This document shows, piece by piece, positions 25,026 through 33,260 of a stretch of DNA of 34,233 nucleotides. The position numbers were made by a program, and so were the translations under genes. Numbering within the stretch: position 1 is the first letter of the stretch; each line of letters begins with the position of its first letter. The notes under the pieces are model-generated. The model saw only the letters and a program-made list of their open reading frames with translations. It did no database searches and was not told the origin of the DNA. The stretch spans positions 1-34,233 of the forward strand of contig JAAZJU010000063.1 in the NCBI GenBank assembly GCA_012800195.1, given 5' to 3'. The stretch is from Clostridia bacterium (GTDB lineage Bacteria > Bacillota > Peptococcia > Peptococcales > BICA1-8).

Positions 25026-26852
25026 ATGCGAAAAGTCTTTATCTTTTTAATATTTTCCACTATGTTATTTATGGTAGTTAGTTGTAGTAATAATAATAAT
25101 AATACCTCGGGCGACCAAATTACAACAATTAATGACTTAGTTTATGAACAAAAAAAAATTGTGAACATCGAGATTACCCAGGAACAGAAAGGGACTTTTG
25201 TTTGGAAGCTTATAGACGCAGCGGAAATCCAGGCGTTTTTAGAAACCATATCTAATATTGCTTTGGAGAGATTGCCCTCAGAGCAAGATATAGCCTTTAT
25301 GGACAAAGGGTTAAAATTTGTAGAGCAAGGTCTGTATCGAATAGGTTTTTACGGTGAGGATAAGAACCCTTTAGGTGACTTCCTAATCTGGTCTGATGGA
25401 AAAATATATATTAGGGATAATAATGTACCAGATGGTGAAAAAGTAATATCCTATTTGTCCAAGGTTAATCATCCTGAAATCTATAAAAAAATTATGGATA
25501 AAACGAATGAAATGACTGCAGAGGGTCAGAAGTTGGAGAGGATTAGTGCTACATATTGGCTAGGTGATGAAGGGGAAAAGACCATTGAGTATTATATAAA
25601 AACTGTTGAAGAAGAATTTAAGGACATTCTCAGTGAGAAGGGTGATATTATTCTTTCCGGTTTTGAAGAATATGATCTCATGCTAGAACTTGTCCTTGCT
25701 AAAAAAGAAGGAAAATGGGGCCTTTATGACAATAGAGGCTCAAAGATTTTAGACCATTCCTATGAAGCAATATCTAATCACGAAATGCCCAATGGCTATA
25801 AAGCAAATGGACTTGTGGGTGTAAGGAATAATGGGATGTGGGGAGCCATTGACCAGGTAGGGAAAATTGTTATTCAGCCAGAATTCGAATATATTGATTT
25901 AAACCATTATGAAGAGGTTGAACCATTTATCAAAGTTAGGAAAAACGGCAAATTCGGCTATTTAACCCGTAAGGGCAAAACCCTGGTTGATCCTATATGG
26001 GATACTACCTTTATGGATGTGTTGAATGTGCTGGAAAATATTATTTTTGTCAAGGAGGGTGATAAATGGGGTGGCATCAGAATTAGAGACGAAAAAGCCG
26101 CACCCGTCGACTGGACATTAATACCTCCTGAGGAAGCTCAACTAGCATTCAACAACTGGAAATATGACTATCAACATAATTTTTATGTTCATCAAATAAA
26201 AAATGGGGAAACAAGTATTGCAGCAAGTACTAAAATTTTCTTTAATGAATATTTTAGAAAAAATTCTAGGAGAATTCGCTCTTTGCCAGAGTTCTCACAG
26301 GAACAAAATCCAGATTTTAATGAACTAGCTAAATTTGTCTATGAAAATTCGGAGAATAACCTAGAGGACTGGTCCATTACCAAAGATGACTTCTCCGAGA
26401 CTGTAAAAAGATATTTTGGAGATTTAAATTATATAGATCAAACTAGCACCTATCTGGAGTATATAGATGGGAAATACATTCCCAAAGGCTGGAGTGATCA
26501 CGGCTTTTATATCTATGAACTTACGGATCTTGCAAAGGGGCAAACAAGAGAAGGTAAAGATAGGTGGAAAGCCCAGATAACAGGCTATTACTTCTATGAA
26601 CTTGATGGTGACCCCGATGAAACATATTGGAAGTCACGGAATGCCCAGGTAGTATGGAAAAAAATAAAAGAGGATGTAGAATATAAAGGGCTTAATTTCT
26701 GGCAAGCCTGTGATCGCCTAGCTTGGAATAACCCTGGAGATATCTTAGAGCCGGCTGGGGAATGGCTGATTGAGTTTATAATAAATGATCCAACAGGAGA
26801 TATCTATTTTACATATCTATCCTGTCAGAAAAAAGGTTTTCAAATAGATTGA
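25026..26852 (+). CDS. WG-repeat lipoprotein
   Basis: A 608-residue predicted lipoprotein. The N-terminus is basic (MRK), then a hydrophobic stretch ending in a lipobox, FMVVSC, followed by an Asn-rich linker coded by an AAT/TAA trinucleotide run. In the middle are four WG (beta-barrel) repeats, GKWGLYDNRGSKIL, GMWGAIDQVGKIVI, GKFGYLTRKGKTLV and a degenerate DKWGGIRI, at about residues 235-360. The C-terminal third has Trp/Tyr-rich segments (WKSRNAQVVWKKI) that I cannot assign. WG repeats are thought to bind peptides or surface polymers, but no function is established. ATG 25026 is chosen because AGGAGGTG (25009-25016) sits 9 nt upstream; GTG 25014 lies inside it. It appears monocistronic. 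Confidence 0.85.
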   Translation: MRKVFIFLIFSTMLFMVVSCSNNNNNTSGDQITTINDLVYEQKKIVNIEITQEQKGTFVWKLIDAAEIQAFLETISNIALERLPSEQDIAFMDKGLKFVEQGLYRIGFYGEDKNPLGDFLIWSDGKIYIRDNNVPDGEKVISYLSKVNHPEIYKKIMDKTNEMTAEGQKLERISATYWLGDEGEKTIEYYIKTVEEEFKDILSEKGDIILSGFEEYDLMLELVLAKKEGKWGLYDNRGSKILDHSYEAISNHEMPNGYKANGLVGVRNNGMWGAIDQVGKIVIQPEFEYIDLNHYEEVEPFIKVRKNGKFGYLTRKGKTLVDPIWDTTFMDVLNVLENIIFVKEGDKWGGIRIRDEKAAPVDWTLIPPEEAQLAFNNWKYDYQHNFYVHQIKNGETSIAASTKIFFNEYFRKNSRRIRSLPEFSQEQNPDFNELAKFVYENSENNLEDWSITKDDFSETVKRYFGDLNYIDQTSTYLEYIDGKYIPKGWSDHGFYIYELTDLAKGQTREGKDRWKAQITGYYFYELDGDPDETYWKSRNAQVVWKKIKEDVEYKGLNFWQACDRLAWNNPGDILEPAGEWLIEFIINDPTGDIYFTYLSCQKKGFQID

Positions 26853-27042
26853 TTTTTTCTGAATTTACGCGATATTGTGAAAAACATCAACACCGAGGGA
26901 AAGTTAATAATAATTATTTATAGAATTATATAGAAGGGTGAATATGTAAAGGCCTAGACATGTAAATTTTTTCAAATTCTCACCGTTTTACCTTCTAATG
27001 CATAATACTATAATAGATATTGTGCGGGAGGTGGCAGAAGTT

Positions 27043-27978
27043 TTGGCTTTAAAATATTCCTTTCAGCCAAATAAGAATGGACGAACTAATGTAATACAGA
27101 TTAAAAATCTTAATGAAAAACCTGTAAAATTAACTCCAGTGGATTCTGATTCTCCAAAGGGCGTCCAACAAATATTGAAAGAAATAGAAACTCTTATTGG
27201 ATTAGATAATATCAAGCAATTGCTTTTTGAAATTCAAGCCTATGTTGAAATACAAAAGAAAAGAAAAATGGAGAATCTCCACAATGAACCCATTGTATTA
27301 CATATGATTTTTAAAGGTAATCCCGGAACAGGAAAGACTACTGTCGCCAGGTACATTGGCAAATTATTTAAAGAACTTAATGTTTTAAATAAAGGCCATA
27401 TCGTAGAGATTGAAAGAGCGGATTTAGTAGGAGAATATATAGGTCATACTGCGATTAAAACCAAGGAACAAATACAAAAGGCCCTAGGGGGAGTATTATT
27501 TATTGACGAAGCTTATTCCTTAGCTAGAGGTGGAGAAAAAGATTTTGGTAAGGAAGCCATTGATGTAATCGTCAAAGCTATGGAGGATTATAAAGATCAA
27601 ATTATCTTTATTCTTGCAGGATATAAAGATGAAATGGAATGGTTTTTAAAATGTAATCCTGGCTTAAGGTCAAGATTTCCTATTCATATTGAATTTCCCG
27701 ATTACAGTATAAACGAGCTAGTAAAGATAGCTGAATTGATGTTGAAAAATAGAGAATATATATTAACCAAAGATGCTAAGATTATTTTAAAAAACAAGAT
27801 TCAAGAAAAATTATTTTATGGTCATGAACATAGCGGTAATGCCAGAATGGTTAGAAATCTTATTGAAAAGGCCATTAGACTTCAAGCTGTTAGGCTAATT
27901 GAGAGGAAAAATATTACTAGAGAGGATTTATTATTAATAACTATAGAGGATATTCAAGAAGCAACACGGGCTATTTAA
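27043..27978 (+). CDS. spoVK: Stage V sporulation protein K, AAA+ ATPase
   Basis: A CbxX/CfqX-type AAA+ ATPase highly similar to SpoVK, needed for spore maturation in Bacillus. Walker A GNPGTGKTT is at 92-100, Walker B LFIDEAYSLARGG has Asp155, then ILAGY and the arginine-rich GLRSRFP. I place the start at TTG 27043: GGGAGGTGG at 27026-27034 is 8 nt upstream, and the resulting 311-residue protein (MALKYSFQPNKNG...) matches the short N-terminus of Bacillus SpoVK as I recall it. ATG 26998 would add 15 residues but has no Shine-Dalgarno sequence. Gene order spoVK-hflX-ynbB matches B. subtilis. Confidence 0.93.
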   Translation: MALKYSFQPNKNGRTNVIQIKNLNEKPVKLTPVDSDSPKGVQQILKEIETLIGLDNIKQLLFEIQAYVEIQKKRKMENLHNEPIVLHMIFKGNPGTGKTTVARYIGKLFKELNVLNKGHIVEIERADLVGEYIGHTAIKTKEQIQKALGGVLFIDEAYSLARGGEKDFGKEAIDVIVKAMEDYKDQIIFILAGYKDEMEWFLKCNPGLRSRFPIHIEFPDYSINELVKIAELMLKNREYILTKDAKIILKNKIQEKLFYGHEHSGNARMVRNLIEKAIRLQAVRLIERKNITREDLLLITIEDIQEATRAI

Positions 27979-28097
27979 ATTTTTCTTGTTAACCCCTAGA
28001 GGGATGGGGAAATATTACCCCGTATAATATTTGTGAAAAATGTAATAACTATGGATAAAGTGCATTAATTAGTGATAAATATTTTGTTGGTGATAAA

Positions 28098-28376
28098 ATG
28101 GCCTATCCTAAAAGAAGAGAAAAAAGAAAACAAAAAACAGTTAGCAAAGGTGAAGCTAAACCTCTTCTAACTGTTTTATTTATCATGCTAATTAACTTGC
28201 CATTACTATTATCCAAGAATTTTTTCTTATTAAATTTTTCTGTTCCTGTAACGATTTTTTTTGGCGTGCTTTTTATTAGAAAAAAACAAATACATTTATA
28301 TCGGTTAATTTTAATATTTTTCCTACTATATATATCCTATTTAGAAATATCCTTTCGCCTTTGGGAATTGAATTAA
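28098..28376 (+). CDS. Small membrane protein of unknown function
   Basis: A 92-residue protein with a strongly basic N-terminus (MAYPKRREKRKQKTVSKGEAK) and two or three hydrophobic segments at about 22-41, 45-62 and 68-86. Positive-inside topology would leave the N-terminus in the cytoplasm. GGTG lies before the ATG. A terminator follows at 28397, so it is separate from hflX. I do not recognise a family, and confidence in expression is moderate. The 119 nt upstream hold G/C-run pairs (GGGG...CCCC at 28011-28026) and a TATAAT at 28028-28033 within GTATAAT. Confidence 0.6.
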   Translation: MAYPKRREKRKQKTVSKGEAKPLLTVLFIMLINLPLLLSKNFFLLNFSVPVTIFFGVLFIRKKQIHLYRLILIFFLLYISYLEISFRLWELN

Positions 28377-28396
28377 AGAATATGGTATAATTAATT

Positions 28397-28420
28397 ACAC
28401 TCTTTAGAGAGTGTTTTTTC
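28397..28420 (+). terminator. Terminator between the membrane protein and hflX
   Basis: ACACTCT (28397-28403) pairs with AGAGTGT (28408-28414) around TTAG, followed by five T. Confidence 0.85.
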
Positions 28421-28454
28421 TTTCTTATTATATTAGAAAAAGAGGGATAAAGGA

Positions 28455-30254
28455 ATGAACCAAGTATGGGGAGATGTTTCTTCATTAAGAAACACAGTTA
28501 TCAACGAGCTAGAAGAATTGTATACTTATAAAGTACCCATAGGTTTAATAATTTCCCATGAGTTAATTGAAATACTTAATTATCTTACTATAAAAATAGG
28601 CAAGGAAATCGCTGTGTACATAGATAGAAAGGGAAATGTTAAGTATGTAGCGGTAGGTTCCAATCAACAGGTTACAATACCTGAGATGTGGATCAAAAGG
28701 AAAGAGGGCGGCTTAAACGGATTAAGGTGCATTCATACCCATCCCAATGGTAATAGTAATTTAAGTTCTGCTGATTTAAGTGCTTTAAATAATCTTAAAT
28801 TAGATATGATAGTTGCTCTTGGGGGAGATGAAAAAGGAATTAGATGCAGTTTGGCTTATCTTCAACCAACTAAGGGGGAGCTAACTGGTAATTTTACTTT
28901 ACTTAGTGAATTAGATATTGCAACTTTATTAAAGATACCTTTTTTAGAATTAATAAAAAATATTGAAAAGGAATTGATATATACTGGTTATGCTGTTGGG
29001 CAAAAGGACCAGGAGGAAGTTATATTGGTTTTAGTGGAGATACAAGATAAAGTTGAAACAAATGAAATGGAGGAAGCCATTAACGAATTAACCAGCTTAG
29101 CTGAAACAGCTGGCTTGAAGGTAAGTGGAGTGGTAACCCAAAGAAGAATAAAGCCTGATAATTCTTTCTTTATTGGTAAAGGAAAGATAGAGGAAATCAG
29201 ACTTCTTATTCAACAAAAGAAGCCAGATTGTATTATTTTCAATAATTCGCTGAGCCCTGCACAACAAAACAATCTTTCTGAATTTCTAGGCATTAAAGTG
29301 TTGGATAGAACAGATTTAATTTTGGATATTTTTGCCCAAAGAGCAAGAAGTAGAGAAGGTAAGTTGCAAGTGGAATTAGCACAACTTAATTACCTATTAC
29401 CTCGTTTAATAGGACAGGGTACTATACTTTCTAGATTAGGTGGGGGTGTAGGTACTAGGGGACCTGGAGAAACTAAGTTGGAAACTGATAGAAGGCATAT
29501 TAGGAAAAGGATTAATTATTTAAAGGAACAATTAGCTGAGGTAAAGAAAAACAGGGCTATCCAAACTAAAAACAGAAATAAAAATGCTGTCCCCCAAATA
29601 GCTTTAGTAGGTTATACTAATGCTGGCAAATCCTCACTACTCAATACATTAGCTGATGAAAACATCTTGGCTGAAGATAAATTATTTGCAACCTTGGACC
29701 CTACAACAAGAAGCATCACTCTAGAAGAGGGAATAAGGGTATTGGTAACGGATACAGTGGGTTTTATCAAAGACTTACCCCATCAATTGATAGAGGCCTT
29801 TAAAGCAACTTTAGAAGAAGCCAAAGCTAGTGATTTACTTTTACATATTATAGATATTAGTAATCCAAACTGGGAAAATCAAAAAAACAGTGTAAATAAA
29901 GTTTTAGAACAATTGGAGGTTACTGATAAACCGATAATCTTAGTTTATAATAAAGTGGATTTGTTGCAAGAAACACCAATAATGCCGCCAGAAAGACAGG
30001 AAAACTGTTTTATTTCTACCAAAACTGGGGAAGGAATAGAGCAACTTAAAAACTTAATCAAAGACCATTTTTTTGGACAAAATAAGGTATTAAAATTTTT
30101 TATTCCCTTTGATAAAGGAAATATACTGGATAAACTATATAATTCAGGAAAAGTACTGGAAGTAGTTAATGATTACCAAGGGTACAATGTAATAGTAGAA
30201 ATAAATGAAAAGAATTTTGTTGAAGAATTTAAAAAATATATCATTATGGAGTAG
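28455..30254 (+). CDS. hflX: GTPase HflX with N-terminal JAMM/RadC-like extension
   Basis: HflX is a ribosome-associated GTPase that splits stalled or stress-inactivated 70S ribosomes. The protein has 599 residues against about 420 in E. coli and B. subtilis. The typical HflX part begins near residue 185: FFIGKGKIEEI, LSPAQQNNL, LDRTDLILDIFAQRARSREG, RGPGETKLETDRR, the P-loop GYTNAGKSS (386-394), DTVGFIKDLP (Asp433) and NKVDL. The first 185 residues carry HTHPNGNSNLSSAD: His94, His96, Ser104 and Asp107 match HxHx7SxxD of JAMM metalloproteases and RadC, with Glu51 (GKEIAVYIDRKG) as a candidate upstream glutamate. The frame is continuous with no sign of sequencing-type fusion. ATG 28455 follows AGAGGG. 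The YnbB-like gene starts 6 nt after the stop. Confidence 0.95.
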   Translation: MNQVWGDVSSLRNTVINELEELYTYKVPIGLIISHELIEILNYLTIKIGKEIAVYIDRKGNVKYVAVGSNQQVTIPEMWIKRKEGGLNGLRCIHTHPNGNSNLSSADLSALNNLKLDMIVALGGDEKGIRCSLAYLQPTKGELTGNFTLLSELDIATLLKIPFLELIKNIEKELIYTGYAVGQKDQEEVILVLVEIQDKVETNEMEEAINELTSLAETAGLKVSGVVTQRRIKPDNSFFIGKGKIEEIRLLIQQKKPDCIIFNNSLSPAQQNNLSEFLGIKVLDRTDLILDIFAQRARSREGKLQVELAQLNYLLPRLIGQGTILSRLGGGVGTRGPGETKLETDRRHIRKRINYLKEQLAEVKKNRAIQTKNRNKNAVPQIALVGYTNAGKSSLLNTLADENILAEDKLFATLDPTTRSITLEEGIRVLVTDTVGFIKDLPHQLIEAFKATLEEAKASDLLLHIIDISNPNWENQKNSVNKVLEQLEVTDKPIILVYNKVDLLQETPIMPPERQENCFISTKTGEGIEQLKNLIKDHFFGQNKVLKFFIPFDKGNILDKLYNSGKVLEVVNDYQGYNVIVEINEKNFVEEFKKYIIME

Positions 30255-30260
30255 AGATTA

Positions 30261-31532
30261 ATGGAAAAATTTTTTCAGGAGTTGCTATCTAAATATAATC
30301 TAAAACAAGAAATACATGAAACTTTACAAACAGCTTATAAAGAGGCTCACCAAATATGGGAACCAATAAGTGAGATAACAGCCTTAAACCAACTAAAAAT
30401 ACTACAGGCCTTTCAGAAAAATCGAGCAACGGATTTTCATCTTCATGGATCTACAGGTTATGGTTATGGTGATACTGGTCGAGAGGTTTTGGAGGATGTA
30501 TGGGCAGATATATTTAAAAGTGAAAAAGCTTTAGTACGACCTCAGATAGCCTCGGGCACCCATGCTATTGCCTTATGTCTATATGGAATACTTAAGCCCA
30601 ATGACGAATTTATTTCAATCTCAGGTATGCCTTATGATACTTTACAAAAGGTTATTGGTACTCATGGGGAAACAGGAACTTTATCAGAATTAAATATAGT
30701 CCATAAAACAATTGATCTAAAAGAAGATGGGGATTTTGATTTTGAAGGAATTAGGAAAAGTATTACACCAAAAACGAAGATGATCTGTATTCAACGTTCC
30801 CGAGGATATAGTTGGCGACCCTCTTTGACCATTAAACAGATTTCTAAGGCTATTGATTTTGTCAAAACTATAAATCCTAACATAATATGTTTTGTAGATA
30901 ATTGCTATGGCGAATTTGTAGAACTTGAGGAGCCCACCCAAGTAGGAGCGGATCTAGTAGCGGGATCATTAATTAAAAATCCTGGAGGCGGTATTACTCC
31001 TAGAGGTGGCTATATAGTTGGTAAAGAACATTTGGTTTATCAAGCAGCATGTCGTTTGACTGCACCTGGCATTGCTGATGATGTAGGTTCGGCCTTAGAT
31101 TTTAATCGTCCAGCTTTTCAGGGACTATTCCTCGCCCCTTTGATTGTAGAACAAGCTTTAAAGGGTGCAATTTTCACATCCTTATTATTTAGTAAGTTAA
31201 GATATCAAGTTTCACCAGAGCCAAAGGAATTTAGGACCGACATTATTCAGGCTATAAAACTAGGTTCTGCTGAAAGAATGAGAGCCTTTAGTAGAGGTAT
31301 TCAAAAGGCTTCTCCTTTAGATTCTTATGTTACCCCTGTAGAAAGTTTATTGCCTGGCTATGAAGACTCTGTAATAATGGCTGGTGGAACCTTTGTTCAA
31401 GGCTCTTCCATAGAATTAAGTGTTGATGGTCCTCTTAGAGAACCATATATAATTTATTTGCAAGGCGGATTATCCCTATCTCATGTACTTATAGGTGCAG
31501 TTTTGGCCTTAAAAGAATTAGGATGTGTTTAA
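30261..31532 (+). CDS. ynbB: YnbB-type PLP enzyme (methionine gamma-lyase/aluminium-resistance family)
   Basis: A 423-residue PLP-dependent protein of the Cys/Met-metabolism fold, in the family annotated as methionine gamma-lyase-like or aluminium resistance protein. Motifs: HLHGSTGYGYGDTGRE near the N-terminus, RPQIASGTHAI, FVDNCYGEFVE, and the predicted PLP lysine Lys239 in AGSLIKNPGGGI. The substrate is not established for this family. It starts 6 nt after hflX, the same pairing as B. subtilis hflX(ynbA)-ynbB, and the next gene starts directly after its stop, so the three form an operon. Confidence 0.9.
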   Translation: MEKFFQELLSKYNLKQEIHETLQTAYKEAHQIWEPISEITALNQLKILQAFQKNRATDFHLHGSTGYGYGDTGREVLEDVWADIFKSEKALVRPQIASGTHAIALCLYGILKPNDEFISISGMPYDTLQKVIGTHGETGTLSELNIVHKTIDLKEDGDFDFEGIRKSITPKTKMICIQRSRGYSWRPSLTIKQISKAIDFVKTINPNIICFVDNCYGEFVELEEPTQVGADLVAGSLIKNPGGGITPRGGYIVGKEHLVYQAACRLTAPGIADDVGSALDFNRPAFQGLFLAPLIVEQALKGAIFTSLLFSKLRYQVSPEPKEFRTDIIQAIKLGSAERMRAFSRGIQKASPLDSYVTPVESLLPGYEDSVIMAGGTFVQGSSIELSVDGPLREPYIIYLQGGLSLSHVLIGAVLALKELGCV

Positions 31533-32006
31533 ATGTTTAAAGAAATTTTGTTATTGATTCTTCTGATTATTGGTTTAGCCGGAACCATAATACCCCTATT
31601 GCCTGGTATCCCCTTTATGTTCGTAACAATTTTAATATACGGATTTATTGATAATTGGCAGGTGATAAATCCCTGGTTTGTAATAAGTATTGGTATTATT
31701 ACGGCTATATCTATGTTTATTGATTATTATTCAGGAGTTTGGGGTGCTAAAAAATACGGTGCTAGTAGAGCAGGAACTTGGGGTGCTATCCTGGGGGGAA
31801 TATTAGGAATATTTATTATGGGTCCCTTAGGCTTATTTCTGGGCCCCTTGATTGGTGTTCTTATCGGGGAAGTATTATCAGGTAAATCTTTAGACAAAGC
31901 TATTGATGCGGGTATAGGTACCTTCGTAGGAGTATTGGGTGGAACTGTAATTCGGGTTTTTATTTCTTTAATAATATTATTTTGGACTATGTTTAAAATT
32001 TTTTAA
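31533..32006 (+). CDS. DUF456 family membrane protein
   Basis: A 157-residue very hydrophobic protein with five or six membrane segments. The centre is glycine-rich (GAKKYGASRAGTWGAILGG..., GPLGLFLGPLIGVLIGE), as in DUF456, where glycine-zipper-like helices recur. The ATG follows the YnbB stop with no gap. Function unknown; family members are scattered in bacteria. The last helix ends FISLIILFWTMFKIF. Confidence 0.85.
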   Translation: MFKEILLLILLIIGLAGTIIPLLPGIPFMFVTILIYGFIDNWQVINPWFVISIGIITAISMFIDYYSGVWGAKKYGASRAGTWGAILGGILGIFIMGPLGLFLGPLIGVLIGEVLSGKSLDKAIDAGIGTFVGVLGGTVIRVFISLIILFWTMFKIF

Positions 32007-32089
32007 TAGATTTATACTAGGACGATTTCAATTGGTGTCACTTATGGAAAATACTTACTAATGGGGATTAAAGGAAAGAGGGTGTATTA

Positions 32090-33184
32090 ATGAAAAGAAT
32101 AGTAGTGGGACTTTTATTCGGAGGAAGATCTGGTGAGCATGAAGTATCCTTAAGATCTGCTTCAGCTGTGGCACAAAATCTAGATGATACAAAATATGAG
32201 ATAATACCAATTGGGATAGCCAAGGATGGTAGCTGGTATGGTCCAGTAGCTATTGAGGACATTATAAGCTTTACTCCCGAAAACTATAAAGGTAGCGAGG
32301 TTACAATCTTACCTCAACCTAATAACAAACTATTATTAAATATTAATGATTTTTCTAAATCAATTAAACTTGATGTAGTTTTCCCTATAATCCATGGAAC
32401 ATTTGGTGAAGATGGTACTATTCAAGGCTTATTGGAATTAGCTGACATACCATATGTAGGTGCAGGGGTTTTAGGTTCTTCGGCTGGCATGGATAAAATA
32501 GCTATGAAAAAGATTTTTGCTGATAGTAAGTTACCCCAGGTAAAGTTTGCCCAGGTTTTAAGGAAAGAAATAGAAGAGGATATAGAGAAAGTCTTAGATT
32601 ACATACAAAAAACCTTTACCCTGCCTATCTTTATTAAACCTGCTAACTTGGGTTCAAGTGTAGGGATATCTAAGGTTAAGAAATTTGAAGAATTAGAAGC
32701 TAGCCTTTTAGAAGCAGCCAAATATGATCGGAAATTGATAATTGAAGAAGGACTTGAAGTCAGGGAGATAGAGGTAAGCGTCCTTGGCAATGATGGTCCC
32801 AAGGCCTCTATAGCAGGAGAAGTAATACCCTGTAATGATTTTTATGACTATAAAGCTAAATATGTGGATGACAAATCTATTTTAAAAATACCTGCTGAAA
32901 TAGATGAAACCACAATGAAGAAAGTACAACAATTAGCTATTGAAGCATATAAAGCACTAGACTGTGCAGGCTTAGCTAGAGTAGATTTCTTTATCTGCAA
33001 AAAGACAGGGGAAATTCTCTTAAATGAAATTAATACACTCCCAGGTTTTACATCCATAAGTATGTACCCAAAATTATGGGAAGAAAGCGGTCTTCCTATG
33101 CCTGAACTTTTAGATCAATTGATAAACTTGGCTATTGAAAGATACAATGAAAAGAGTAAGAACTTAACTAGCTTTACTAGCTAA
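32090..33184 (+). CDS. ddl: D-alanine--D-alanine ligase
   Basis: Ddl makes D-Ala-D-Ala for peptidoglycan, using ATP, in the cytoplasm. The 364-residue ATP-grasp enzyme has FGGRSGEHEVSLRSA (10-24), GTFGEDGTIQGLLELADIPY, KPANLGSSVGISK, the omega-loop FYDYKAKY and LNEINTLPGFTSISMYP. The Tyr-Lys omega-loop is typical of D-Ala-D-Ala ligases; VanA-type D-Ala-D-Lac ligases differ there. ATG 32090 follows GAGGGTG. It lies 83 nt after the DUF456 gene and 76 nt before larA, so it could be transcribed with either. Confidence 0.96.
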   Translation: MKRIVVGLLFGGRSGEHEVSLRSASAVAQNLDDTKYEIIPIGIAKDGSWYGPVAIEDIISFTPENYKGSEVTILPQPNNKLLLNINDFSKSIKLDVVFPIIHGTFGEDGTIQGLLELADIPYVGAGVLGSSAGMDKIAMKKIFADSKLPQVKFAQVLRKEIEEDIEKVLDYIQKTFTLPIFIKPANLGSSVGISKVKKFEELEASLLEAAKYDRKLIIEEGLEVREIEVSVLGNDGPKASIAGEVIPCNDFYDYKAKYVDDKSILKIPAEIDETTMKKVQQLAIEAYKALDCAGLARVDFFICKKTGEILLNEINTLPGFTSISMYPKLWEESGLPMPELLDQLINLAIERYNEKSKNLTSFTS

Positions 33185-33260
33185 AAATCTTATAGATAAA
33201 GGATTTATATTGTTTGTGTAGTATTATTAAGTTAAATAAATAAAAAAGCGAGGTGTTAAT

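Noticed and set aside
25093-25113. Trinucleotide AAT/TAA run as a phase-variation switch
   Set aside because: A 3-bp unit cannot shift the frame, so it can only change the number of Asn residues.
28011-28026. GGGG...CCCC hairpin after spoVK as a terminator
   Set aside because: The stem is only 4 bp and is followed by GTATAATATT rather than a T tract.
32090-33184. VanA-type D-Ala-D-Lac ligase, suggested by the neighbouring LarA gene
   Set aside because: The omega-loop FYDYKAKY is the D-Ala-D-Ala type, and no vanH or vanX is present.
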